Source: Cercis canadensis
Lineage: Eukaryota > Streptophyta > Magnoliopsida > Fabales > Fabaceae
Length of the DNA stretch: 64,000 nucleotides
Direction: 5' to 3'
Assembly (NCBI GenBank): GCA_003255065.1
Contig: QAOA01006130.1
Coordinates: 1,206,692 to 1,270,691 of the forward strand
The notes below the pieces were generated by a model, which was not told the origin of the DNA, searched no databases, and was given only the letters and a program-made list of their open reading frames with translations. Of this stretch, positions 35,091 to 43,826 are shown piece after piece (positions within the stretch are counted from its first letter, which is position 1; the number at the start of each line of letters is the position of its first letter). Position numbers and translations under genes: made by a program.

Positions 35091-36016
35091 TACAATTAGA
35101 ATCATCATTACCATATATCACCTAAGCTTTCTAAGTGTATCTTCAATCAACATGGAAAATGAGACTTGGTGAAATTGAAGGGTAAGAGGGAAACATCAAT
35201 GTAAATCTTAAATTAATAGTACTTAAGTAACTGGAACTAATAGCCATGAAGATTTGGACTTGAAAAACAAGTTCACAATGTGAGTTACATTGAAAGCAGA
35301 GGAGCTAGAATTTATCTTACCATAGATTTACTTTATTCTTAAAAAAAACAACATTTGAGTCATGTCAAATTTTTATGGGTGCAATAATGCTAACATGAAC
35401 ATTTCAAAAAGGAGAACCATGAAATAGAAAATTGGATGATATTATTTTATTAGCAGAATATTAGAATACAAATTCTTGAGGGATAAATGATAAAAGCTCA
35501 GTAAAAATAAAATGCCAATAATACTTTGTTTGGATAAAGAGAAAAAATGATAGGAAAAAAAATTAGAAAAGCTAGAAGATAAGATTAATGTAACCCTATA
35601 TTGGGATTGGCGGTTTATGTTGTTTAGATGTAAAGGAATGAACATGAGAAATCATAAGCCAAAAACTATTGCGAGACCCACAAAACATTTTCTCTGCCCT
35701 AGCAGAGAAAAAACACAACAATAAGTGAAAATGAGTGATTAACTTTTTGGGCCTCAACTTTGCTATTGCCTAAAATGATCTAATTTTTTAAATTTTAGAA
35801 AGTTAAACTTTCCTCCGATTTTCATCTCATCCAAGCCATAAGAATGAAAAAATAAATTCACCTAATTTTCTATTCCTTTTAGATATTTCCCTCTCATTTT
35901 CTCCATTTACTCGAACAAAGCATTAGTTTTTTTTTTTTTTGTTTAGATGAAATAAAAATGAGTTTCTGAAAAATATAGAAAATAAATCATAAGATAATTA
36001 CAAAAACTTGAGACAA
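34045..36016. other. gene-free interval with simple repeats
   Basis: A T-run with an n (34263-34295; n at 34286) and a (TA)n tract (35045-35088). A possible worn + strand SINE at about 34868-34990 (TTTAGCTGATAAAG, later AAGTTTGAATTTC). No coding sequence supported. Confidence 0.4.
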
Positions 36017-36026
36017 TAAACAAAAT

Positions 36027-36237
36027 GGGGATTCTATGATACTACATGAGTATATCATATTACACTGACGTGACAAACATACGTAATTTTTATATTTTAT
36101 TGAATATAAATATAATTTATTTTATTTTCTCAAATAAATTTAAAAATAGTTAATTTGTACACATGTCATTCCCATATTGACTAATATCATGTAATATGAC
36201 ATACTATATAAATATAAAAAGTATATAAAAAACCTCC
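36027..36237. mobile_element. MITE family copy 4, 211 bp, exact 10 bp target duplication
   Basis: Starts GGGGATTCTATGATAC and ends AAAAACCTCC. TAAACAAAAT occurs exactly on both sides (36017-36026 and 36238-36247). It is the best-preserved copy, and it fixes the boundaries of the family. Internal words TTTTATATTTTATTGAATAT and TTATTTTCTCAAATAAA recur in all four clear copies. Confidence 0.9.
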
Positions 36238-36570
36238 TAAACAAAATCATGAGAAGAAAATGTCGTCTCCTAATAGTTCACTATGCGTTTTCTCTCCATG
36301 GGTGAGAAATTTTTGTGAGACCCAAAACACTTTTTGAATTACTTTTTTCTCCTCACAATTTTGGTCAATTAACTTAAATAATGCAATTTACAGAAAAAAT
36401 TTACTCAATACTACACTTTTAAAATAATTTCCCCTAATACAAGAGGAAACATGAGGCCAAAATTTCCACTACTACAAGAGTTTCACGAGGTGAGAGGATG
36501 TTTGGCCTATTAATGCTGCCCATTAATGCCCACACTGATTACACCACTTGGCATAAGGCGTAACCCCACT

Positions 36571-36829
36571 AGTTAGCGCCTTGTGCAAAGCATTTTACAC
36601 AAAAAATTTTAAATTGGGTAATGCCCATGGACAAATGGTGTGACCCTTAAAATAATGTCAAATAACAAATAGTGTGACCTACTTAATGTTGACTAAAATA
36701 GTTAGTGCCTTGTACAAAGAATTTTACGCATTAAAATTTTAAATTGGGTAACGCCCTTTGACAAATGGCGTGACCCTTAGAGTGATGCCAAATGACAAAC
36801 ATTGTGATACACCTACTGTTGACTAAAAT
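36571..36829. repeat. two tandem copies of a 129-130 bp unit
   Basis: The unit starting AGTTAG(C/T)GCCTTGT at 36571 restarts at 36700; both end TTGACTAAAAT. The copies differ at roughly one base in seven. A partial further unit seems to precede them (GCATAAGGCGTAACCCCACT). No coding sequence. Confidence 0.75.
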
Positions 36830-37177
36830 ATTATTTTATTTGAAAATGCTATATTGAAAAAAATTGTTTCAAAATTGCTGCAGTGTTAAGAATTTTATTT
36901 TTCAATTTGTATTATTTAAGTCAATGCTTCCACGTTGTCTCCTTCATATCCAATCAATGGAAATGGGTGAATTCACCCAAATAATATAATTTTGAAAACA
37001 ATTTTTTTTAATACGTTATTTCCCTTAATACTGCAATTTTGCTTATATTAATATTATACAAAATGAGAGTCAAATGTGCTAGTCAAACAATGGCACCACT
37101 TGATGCCACCGCCGCCACCATTCACTCTATGAGGTGTGATAGGCTTGCTCTTATGTCAAGAGATTAACTTTTTTTTT

Positions 37178-37808
37178 TTCTAAAAAATTGATATTAATTT
37201 CATAATTACTGTAATTTGAAAACAATTTTCATCAATATTGTACTTTTTAATTTTTTTTTATACTATTTGAATGTGAAATCGTTAACGCAATTGTGTAAAT
37301 TGCGTGATCTTTGACAGGGTAAGTTTAGGAGACGCAATTGTGTAAATTACGTGATCTCTACAGGGCAGATGACGTAATTGTGTAAATTACGTCACATGAA
37401 AGTGACGTCATTTGACAATTACATCATTTTAAATGTGACACCATTTGTCAATTGACGTCACCTTCATGTGACACAATTTATATAATTACATCACTTAACC
37501 CTATCCTATTAGAGATTCCGTCGAAGATTTTTGCCAAGTTTGCCAACGTGATGCAATTTTTCTAATTACATCACCTCCTTGCAAGAAATTATAACAAAAT
37601 CTCTAACGATGTATTTTTAAGTGACTCAATTATGTAAATTGCATCACCTTTAAAGTGACGCAATTGTCAAATGATTTTACTTTCATAGTGACGCACACAA
37701 TCACCTCACAAATTTCACAGTAAAATAGTATAAGAAAATGAAAATTACGATATCAAGAGAAATTATTTACAAATTACGATAATTATGAAATCAATATCAA
37801 TTTTTACA
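37178..37808. mobile_element. foldback-type TIR element rich in palindromes
   Basis: AAATTGATATTAATTTC at the left pairs with the inverted GAAATCAATATCAATTT at the right. Inside are several small palindromes: ACGCAATT-gtgta-AATTGCGT at 37285-37305, with variants near 37333 and 37372. A large inverted pair is centred near 37428, each arm with GTCACATGAAAGTGACGTCA or its inverse. Two exact TGACGTCA boxes lie at 37403-37410 and 37453-37460. Target duplication not found. Confidence 0.6.
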
Positions 37809-37989
37809 TTATCCAAGTCTTTGATCGTATTTTGTGTATCCTCCTCGCTTGGTTCTTCATGTCAGGAAAGTTGAGCGGGAGAAAGAAGATAAGATGATTA
37901 TTTTGTTTAAAAAAAAAAGTGAATGGCTTTGATGTGAACAATGGTGACAAACCATTGAAGAGTGAAAACACAACTATTCACATCAAAGC

Positions 37990-38450
37990 TAAGTTTGAAA
38001 ACTAGTGCTACTACTACTACTAAAATAATTAAAATAATTAATTTTTTATTTGAATATTATATTTTAGAAATTTAATTATTTAATTATTGTATGTTTAAAA
38101 CTATTTACATTAATATTATATTTTTTATTTTAAAAAAAATAAAAATTAATTGGTGTAACTAATCGACCACATCTCACGTATGTAACGTATCACTTGAAAA
38201 TATATCACATAATATTAAGTGAAACTCACAAGTCATTTATTGCATAAAAAAAATCGTGGACAAAATAAATCCCACCATATGTCATGTGACATATTCTCAA
38301 GAGACACGTCACATAGTATTAGATGTATCCCATTAATTAACTTTTATTTTTTTAAATAAAAAAATTATAATATTAAAATAAATAATTTTTAAACTTAAAA
38401 TAACAATATCCATGTCAAAAAATCTTAAAATAATAGTATTGAGAATTTTT
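37990..38450. mobile_element. TIR element, AT-rich, boundaries approximate
   Basis: The left arm (TTTTTATTTGAATATTATATTTT and on) is roughly inverted in the right arm ending near TTAAAATAACAATATCC. The core (about 38155-38335) contains CACATAATATTAAGTG and related repeats. Ends and target duplication are not resolved. Confidence 0.4.
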
Positions 38451-38764
38451 TTTTTAAAAGTGCATTATGAGTGAATTTACCTAGAAAACAACATTTACCC
38501 CAATATCAATGTTTTAAAATTAAAAGATGACTATACTACTATTTTAGGGCCAATTGACTTGATTAATACATTTTTACAAACTATTTATATAATTGAGACA
38601 ATTTTTAAAATATTTATTTAAAATGGATAGTTTTAAATGTTTTATTAATTTTTAAACAAAAGTTAAATAAATTTTATTTGTATAAAACATGTATAAACTG
38701 AATATGCTATACACCATTTAAACTAAAATAATGTTCACTATTTATTAGAGAACACTTGAAAAAA

Positions 38765-39225
38765 GGCACTTTGACCTAATAATTAGTGTTTGTAGACTTA
38801 CTTATCTATATGTAATAGGGTGAAAGTTATATACCGGAATATTATAGTTTTAGAAAAATTAAAAATAAAAAAAAAAAGCTGCTAGATGGCGTGGGCCCCA
38901 CCGGACACGCCAGGAGACCCACGACATGTCCCAATGGAACACGCCAGAGGACCCATGGCACGTCCCAATGGAACACGCCAGGGGACCCACAGAGTGTCCA
39001 GCCTTGTCTGATGTGGCAGCTTTTCTCAGCCTGGACATGCCGCCCGAGTGGTGGCACGTTCCATTGGGACACGCCGTGGGTCCCCCGGCGTGTTCGGTTG
39101 GGCCCGCTAAGTCCAGCTTTTAAATTTTCAATTTTCCTAAAACTATAATATTTCGGTATATAACTTTCACCCTATTACATATAGGTAAATAAGTCTACAA
39201 ACACTAATTATTAGGTCAAAGTGCC
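38765..39225. mobile_element. Mutator-like element with GC-rich CACGCC core, 461 bp, exact 10 bp target duplication
   Basis: Starts GGCACTTTGACCTAATAATT and ends with its inverse GGTCAAAGTGCC; inverted arms of about 115 bp. CTTGAAAAAA flanks exactly at 38755-38764 and 39226-39235. The core (38880-39115) is far richer in G+C than its surroundings and repeats CCCAATGGAACACGCCAG(A/G)GG-type units. No transposase. Confidence 0.9.
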
Positions 39226-39235
39226 CTTGAAAAAA

Positions 39236-39690
39236 TGTAAAATTGAATATGCTTTAGGGTAAAAAAATATGTTCAATTTGAACACACGTTACAAGACAAA
39301 ACATGTTCTCTAAGAACATGCTTTAGAGACAAAGCGTTACACTTTGGTTGTCTCTAAAGTATATTCTTAAGGAACATGCTTTAGCTCTCTAAAGCGTGAC
39401 CTCCAAATTCAAAATTCCTCTCATTTTCCTTTTATTCTTTTTCCATTGTTGCTGCCCCTAACATTCTTCTTTCATCAAAGCATTTCTCTATTTATGGTCC
39501 CATTTTTTCTTCTTCATCAAAACATCTTCTTTTGTGGTCTCATTTTCTTTCTTCTTGTCTATTTTGAATCTATTATAGCATAAAACGAGTTTGTATTGTC
39601 CAATTCTATAGATCATAAGATCTACAAGATACTAAGATCTATATGACTAGGCAATACAAACTCATTTTGTGTCAAAATAAGTTGAAATTA
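39236..39690. other. spacer between two Mutator-like elements
   Basis: Contains AACATGCTTTAGAG-type words repeated in both orientations near 39300-39400 and a CT-rich stretch. No gene seen. Confidence 0.35.
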
Positions 39691-40707
39691 ATGTAATTTC
39701 AAACTACACTATCTTAATAATGTAGTGTAAAAACCTATTTATAGATGTAGTGTAATTTGAAACTTAATTACCAAAATAATGTAATTTTTAAATATTCAAA
39801 ATTAAAAAAAAAAAACACATGTTAGCAGGTGTGGGGTCCCCCAGACACGCTGGGAGCCCTACGGTGTGTCATCAAAGGATACGCTAGGAGTCTCACGACG
39901 CATCCCTTCAATTAATAGTCCACGAGGACAAAAAGTGATGTCCATGAGAGCTCTTAGCTCTGCATTTCCACAGACCCATGTTGGGTTAACGATGAAAACT
40001 ATGAGAGAGAAGAGAACAAGTACTGAAAATCCCATTTTTTTTTTCAATTTTGGATGAAAATGGTTGAAGAATGGAGTTAGATTGGCTTTCTCTTCTCACT
40101 CTAGCAACAAGCTGTGCTTTGTAATGCTCTCTGTTTATGTCTGGGTGTCTGTTTCTCTTGCTCTCTTTTCTCTCATGTGCCAAAAAGAAGCCCTGCAAGG
40201 AAGTGACAAAAGTAGGAGAGAAGTGGACAGGTAGTAAAGAGAAGAGAAATCTCAAAAACCAAAGGGAGGAAAAGACAAGGGACTCATGCAACTTTTGATT
40301 GAGTTTTGACCGTCGGATTGGTTGTCCTTTTTTACTGAACTCAAGTAAGAGTGAGATTTCTTTAAGGGTGTTTTTGGTTACGCACTTGCTGCTCCAAGTT
40401 CTGAAGTATGTGGGATATGATATTTGAATATTTGACCTCTACCATACTCCACATTCCTTTCTTGTGAGGGAGTTGCACAGAAAGATAGTGCCAAAGAGGT
40501 AAAGACCAGACGGAACGCGCTGTGGGGCGCCCGACGTGTCGCTTGATGACACACCGCAGGACCCCATCCCAGCGTGCCCTACACCTGTCAAACATTTTTT
40601 TTTTTAATTTCAAATATTTAAAAATTACATTATTTCGGTAATTAAATTTCAAACTACACTATATCCGTAAATAAGTTTTACACTACATTATTAGGGTCAA
40701 AGAGCCC
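39690..40707. mobile_element. Pack-MULE-like element carrying a receptor-like gene 5' end
   Basis: The right end GGGTCAAAGAGCCC (40694-40707) is that of the CACGCC family. Its right arm (CTACACTATATCCGTAAATAAG..., TTTTTAAATATT) is inverted at about 39712-39810. The left outermost 18 bp or so are missing or rearranged, so no target duplication was found. Both arms carry the family's GC-rich words (CACGCTGGGAGCCC, CGTGTCGCTTGATGACACACC). Between them, about 39935-40370, lies foreign gene sequence on the - strand. Confidence 0.7.
39930..40370 (-). pseudogene. captured 5' end of a probable leucine-rich-repeat receptor-like gene
   Basis: Read on -, a leader of about 250 bases with pyrimidine/purine-rich stretches precedes an ATG at 40035. 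The frame gives a signal-peptide-like start (MGFSVLVLFSLIVFIV) and then CGNAELRALMDI, which resembles the first residues of mature LRR receptor kinases ((E/D)LRALMDIK). After that the frame runs into transposon sequence and stops at 39859. So promoter-proximal DNA, 5' UTR, signal peptide and the start of the first LRR-cap domain were taken. The receptor family call rests on a short match; that this is a captured gene start is firmer. Confidence 0.55.
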
Positions 40708-41160
40708 TTTTTCTAATAACTCTTGTTGTGTCAAATTGACCTCTACATTTGTATTAAGATAAATAGTTTTAAACCTATGTATTCAAGTAAATAGTTTGCA
40801 AGACATCGTTAGGGTAATTAGCCACATAAAACTCCTCCAAAGAAAAAATAAAAATAAAGAAACAATCCATACCTAATATGATTAATATGAAAATTAATGG
40901 ACTAAGAAAGAGGAATGTATGTCTCATGGCCCGTCCCAAATGGTAAATGCAGCAACGCCGCTACCCAAGGCGATGGAATATGAGGCAGCTCACGGCGGAG
41001 GAACTCCCCGTAAAGGAAGCACCGTCAACGCCGCAGAGCATTGATTTCTGACGGTAACTTTGGGCCTATGCCAACATAAATTGGTTCGCTCCCTTCTAAG
41101 TTTTGAGACTTCTCATCAGAAATCTCCCATCACAATTACATTCTTAATTGATTCTTCTCA
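40708..41160. other. interval with a GC-richer island (40925-41060), unassigned
   Basis: The island stands out from its AT-rich surroundings (CGCCGCTACCCAAGGCG, CACGGCGGAGGAACTCCCCG). A 9-base inverted pair GATTTCTGA / TCAGAAATC spans about 41042-41126. I do not recognise a protein in any frame. On the - strand it lies downstream of the snoRNA genes, so it could be the 3' end of their precursor or another RNA gene. Confidence 0.3.
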
Positions 41161-41212
41161 TAAACANAAAAAAAAAAAAAAAAAAAAAAAAAAACAAAAA
41201 AAATCATCCATA

Positions 41213-41307
41213 CTTCTGCTCAGTAAAATAGAATTGTCATTCTCATTGATTCTGAAAATCTCTGAAGTCTGACATGTGAATTTATCCTCAATTCATCACA
41301 ACAGAAG
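41213..41307 (-). ncRNA. box C/D snoRNA, copy B of a tandem pair
   Basis: Read on -, a terminal stem CTTCTG (41307-41302) pairs with CAGAAG (41218-41213); just inside lie box C GTGATGA (41299-41293) and box D CTGA (41223-41220). A C'-like AATGAGA and a D'-like CAGA lie between. The length is 95 nt, normal for the class. It differs from copy A at two bases between box C and the middle. The rRNA or snRNA target was not identified. Promoter elements upstream on the same strand are at 42292-42394. Confidence 0.75.
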
Positions 41308-41474
41308 CAAAAAATAAATATAAATAAATAAAAAAAAATCATAATTGTACAAGGCTAGATAAAAAAGAAAATTCTGAAAAAAACTAGCAAAATTCATAAC
41401 ATTAGGGCATAATATTAGCAGTTTCCCTCATTTAAAATGAAATTTCTGCTCACATAAACAAAAGAAGCAAAAAN

Positions 41475-41510
<36 letters not shown>

Positions 41511-41515
41511 CCATA

Positions 41516-41610
41516 CTTCTGCTCAGTAAAATAGAATTGTCATTCTCATTGATTCTGAAAATCTCTGAAGTCTGACATGTGAATTTGTTCTCAATTCATC
41601 ACAACAGAAG
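41516..41610 (-). ncRNA. box C/D snoRNA, copy A of a tandem pair
   Basis: Same layout as copy B: stem CTTCTG (41610-41605) with CAGAAG (41521-41516), box C GTGATGA (41602-41596), box D CTGA (41526-41523). Internal C'-like AATGAGA (near 41550) and D'-like CAGA (near 41557). Upstream of D the possible guide reads CAATTCTATTTTA; upstream of D' it reads CTTCAGAGATTTT. No target recalled for either. Confidence 0.75.
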
Positions 41611-41764
41611 CAAAAATAAATAAATAAATAAAAATAAATCATAATTGTAGAAGGCTAGATAAAAAAGAAAATTCTGAAAAAAAACTAGCAAAATTCATAA
41701 CATTAGGGCATAAAATTAGCAGTTCCTCTCATTTAAAATGAAATTTCTGCTCATATTTTAGCTC

Positions 41765-41812
41765 AGAATAGCGTATATGCAACTAATGCAAATAATCACA
41801 GAGCAGCTGCCA
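41765..41812 (-). ncRNA. weak extra snoRNA-like motif in the cluster
   Basis: On -, GCTC and GAGC bracket TGTGATTA and CTGA, but the span is only about 45 nt and box C has a mismatch. It may be a decayed snoRNA or chance. Listed for its position between certain members. Confidence 0.2.
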
Positions 41813-41871
41813 CAGAATTTAATTTAGTTTGAAAATTCATTTTCTTAACAAAAAAAAAAAGTTAATTGCTG

Positions 41872-41948
41872 AGAGATCAGAAATTGGAATATTTTGTCGG
41901 TCACAGTAATTCAGAAACACGGACCAATAAAAAAATCATCACATCTCT
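41872..41948 (-). ncRNA. U18: U18 box C/D snoRNA
   Basis: Read on -, stem AGAGA (41948-41944) pairs with TCTCT (41876-41872); box C is GTGATGA (41942-41936) and box D CTGA (41880-41877), giving a 77 nt RNA. In the middle, ATTGGTCCGTGTTT lies directly before a CTGA (box D'). This is the reverse complement of the conserved large-subunit rRNA word AAACACGGACCAA, the known target of U18, and human U18 has the same ATTGGTCCGTGTTTCTGA block. By the box+5 rule the methylated base is the A of AAAC-A-CGG, the U18 site (Am649 in yeast 25S rRNA, from memory). A C'-like TGTGACC follows D'. U18 guides 2'-O-methylation with fibrillarin in the nucleolus. Confidence 0.9.
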
Positions 41949-42000
41949 TTGCAAACGATTCAAGCAATTTTTATTTTCAAAAGAAAAAAAAATCCTGAAA

Positions 42001-42101
42001 TTAGAATATAAAAGATAATCAGAGACTTAAATACAACGAATCATGGAATGTTTCCACTCATATTGTTGCAGTATTTTCTCATCAGATGATTGTGATTCTA
42101 A
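42001..42101 (-). ncRNA. candidate box C/D snoRNA, first of the cluster
   Basis: Read on -, TTAGAAT (42101-42095) can pair with ATTCTAA (42007-42001) and AATCA with TGATT nearer the core. Box C is CTGATGA (42085-42079; first base off consensus), box D CTGA (42022-42019), with a possible C' ATGAGTG. The guide before D reads TTGTATTTAAGTCT; no target recalled. It is the member nearest the promoter. Less certain than U18 and the tandem pair. Confidence 0.5.
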
Positions 42102-42291
42102 TTTTTGCGAAGAAAAAACTAAAAATACAATAAAAATTAAAAAGAAATAAAACAGAGAAAGAGAAGAGAGAAAGAACCGAATTGGATCGAAGATTGGCTT
42201 GCAGGAAAAATCTGGATGCAGAGGAAGAGCCGCAATATGAGAGAAAGAAAGAGTAGTCGGATGCTCCCATCCAGATTCCTTGTATCCCCAA

Positions 42292-42394
42292 TTTATATAA
42301 AAGACGGTGACCATATACCGACTCTTGTACCGCGGCGGCTGATGTATCCACTTTCCATAGTTAAAAGACTAGGGTTTGTTTTGTGGGTTGGGCC
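42292..42394 (-). promoter_or_regulatory. snoRNA-cluster promoter: site II, telo-box and TATA
   Basis: On the - strand in 5' to 3' order: GGCCCA (42394-42389, site II), AAACCCTA (42377-42370, telo-box) and TATATAA (42298-42292). The pair telo-box plus site II is typical of plant ribosomal-protein and snoRNA-cluster promoters. The first snoRNA lies about 190 bp downstream of the TATA box. Between them is a CT-rich leader. A polymerase II polycistronic precursor is the simplest reading. Confidence 0.7.
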
Positions 42395-42401
42395 ATTTTG
42401 T

Positions 42402-42812
42402 GGGTTTGGGTTACATGTGAGAGATTTTATTATGTTTTGTACGCAGCCAGTGAACAAACTTAGATTTGAGATTGTATATTCCTCTTTTTTTTTTTTTTTT
42501 TTTTTTTNTTTTTTTTTTTTTTTTTTTAAATTATAACTTAGTACAAGAGTTATTTATATTTTAGGGTTATTATCGAAGTATCCATTGCTATAATTTTGAT
42601 AAACACTTTGAGAATAATTTTTTTTTTATTAAAGTAAAATCTCGAACACACAACCTTTTAATTGGAGAGATAGAGAGCATTATACTCATCTAATCTACAC
42701 TCAAGCAGATGACTTCAGATTGTATATTCTAAAACATGAGTTTTTGACCAAAAATTGAGATTTTGTATAAAAATTTATAAATACAAATGTTTTTAAAATA
42801 GTACAACAAATA
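42402..42812. other. intergenic DNA with a T-run and a SINE-like remnant
   Basis: T-run with an n at 42485-42527 (n at 42508). At about 42610-42715, inverted, GGTTGTGTGTTCGAGATT before an A-rich tail looks like the 3' part of a tRNA-derived SINE. No gene. Confidence 0.4.
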
Positions 42813-42814
42813 AG

Positions 42815-42990
42815 ACATTTCTCACATACCAAGAAAGTATGTGAATACCTTATTGACATTGCACTATTAATTATGGTTGACGTGGAAGTATTTAAGTTTG
42901 GTCGTTTATTTTTTAACTCCAAGATTAAGTGTTTTATATTTCAATGATTATTATGCTGCTATGTCACATACCTCTCTAAGTATGTTAAAA
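42815..42990. mobile_element. diverged MITE relative
   Basis: TCACATACCAAGAAAGTATG at the left pairs loosely with the inverted CATACCTCTCTAAGTATG at the right; inner words resemble the neighbour at 43034-43224. No target duplication resolved. Confidence 0.4.
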
Positions 42991-43033
42991 CCATCCAAAA
43001 ATGTTAATTTTTTTTTCTAGCATGTATTTTTTA

Positions 43034-43224
43034 GGGAGATTCTATCATACCAAAGATGTATGTAATACTTTTATGACATGGTAATATGAAAATCGTTAAT
43101 ATGAAAAGTAATTAATCTTGACCAGTAAAAATAAACGATCAAGATTAAATTGTTTGACATCAATGATTGTCATATTATCACGTCAATGAAATATCACATA
43201 CCTCCTGGATATTTGAGAAATCTC
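43034..43224. mobile_element. MITE, 191 bp, diverged member of the 36027 family
   Basis: The left end GGGAGATTCTATCATACCA resembles GGGGATTCTATGATACCA of the 33825 copy. The arms are inverted for about 60 bp (GGTAATATGAAAATC / GATAATATGACAATC). The flanking 10-mers GTATTTTTTA and TTAGCTTTTA agree at only 7 bases. Confidence 0.55.
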
Positions 43225-43286
43225 TTAGCTTTTATTGTTGTAGATTTGAAGCACCATACTAGTGGCCCAGTCAAACGTGAAAGTCC

Positions 43287-43826
43287 AATTCATTAACCCC
43301 AATATTACATTTTACAAATTTATTTATATATCTATCATACTTTTAAAACTATTTATCTAAATATTATATTTTAAAAAAATTAAAAAAAAATAATTAAAAA
43401 AAATTTGACAATGTGGGTCCTACTAAATATGCCAAATCTCACATAATACGTCTAGTGGAGACACGCGGTTTAAGATTTAGCGTGTTTGGTCGTATTCATT
43501 TTTTCTTTCTCATTTTCATCTTCTCTCTCCTTGTCCCTTTCATGTTATCTTTTTTTCATCTTCTCTCTCTTTCTTTCACTTCACTCTCTTCGTACCTTCA
43601 TATGTTTCTTCTTGCTGGTGTGGAGACACGTCAGTTGTCAGTCGGCGTGTCCAATCGGGACACGCCAACTGGCAATTGGCTCGTCTGGTGGGTCCCACTC
43701 TGTGGTAGTTATTTTTTTTTAGTTTTTAATAATTTAAAAATTATAATATTTAGATAATTAAATTAAAAAATGTGATAGTTGTGTAAATTTGTTGCTAAAT
43801 TGTAATATTCAAGTCAATAAGCTTGA
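43287..43826. mobile_element. Mutator-like element with GC-rich CACGCC core, ends approximate
   Basis: The AT-rich arms (CCAATATTAC... and inverted GAATATTACAATTT...) and core words GTGGGTCC, GAGACACG, GGCGTGTCCAATCGGGACACGCC match the family at 24350 and 38765. Inside is a CT-rich stretch (43500-43600) of unknown origin. Target duplication not resolved. Confidence 0.6.

Larger units (their letters stand above)
41168..41760. repeat. 303 bp tandem duplication carrying two snoRNA copies
   Basis: The word TCATCCATACTTCTGC occurs at 41204 and again at 41507; nearly identical sequence extends through both units, each starting with an A-run and an n (41167, 41474). The single differences are scattered and mostly outside the snoRNA. 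Confidence 0.88.

Noticed and set aside
38842..39148. Overlapping frames on both strands in the GC-rich core of 38765-39225
   Set aside because: They are translations of repeated CACGCC-type words, not genes.
41168..41760. Tandem repeat considered as a CRISPR-like or satellite array
   Set aside because: Only two units of 303 bp, plant DNA, and the snoRNA content explains the conservation.
43413..43757. A 114-codon frame inside the MULE at 43287-43826
   Set aside because: CT-rich, no recognisable domain, bounded by transposon arms.
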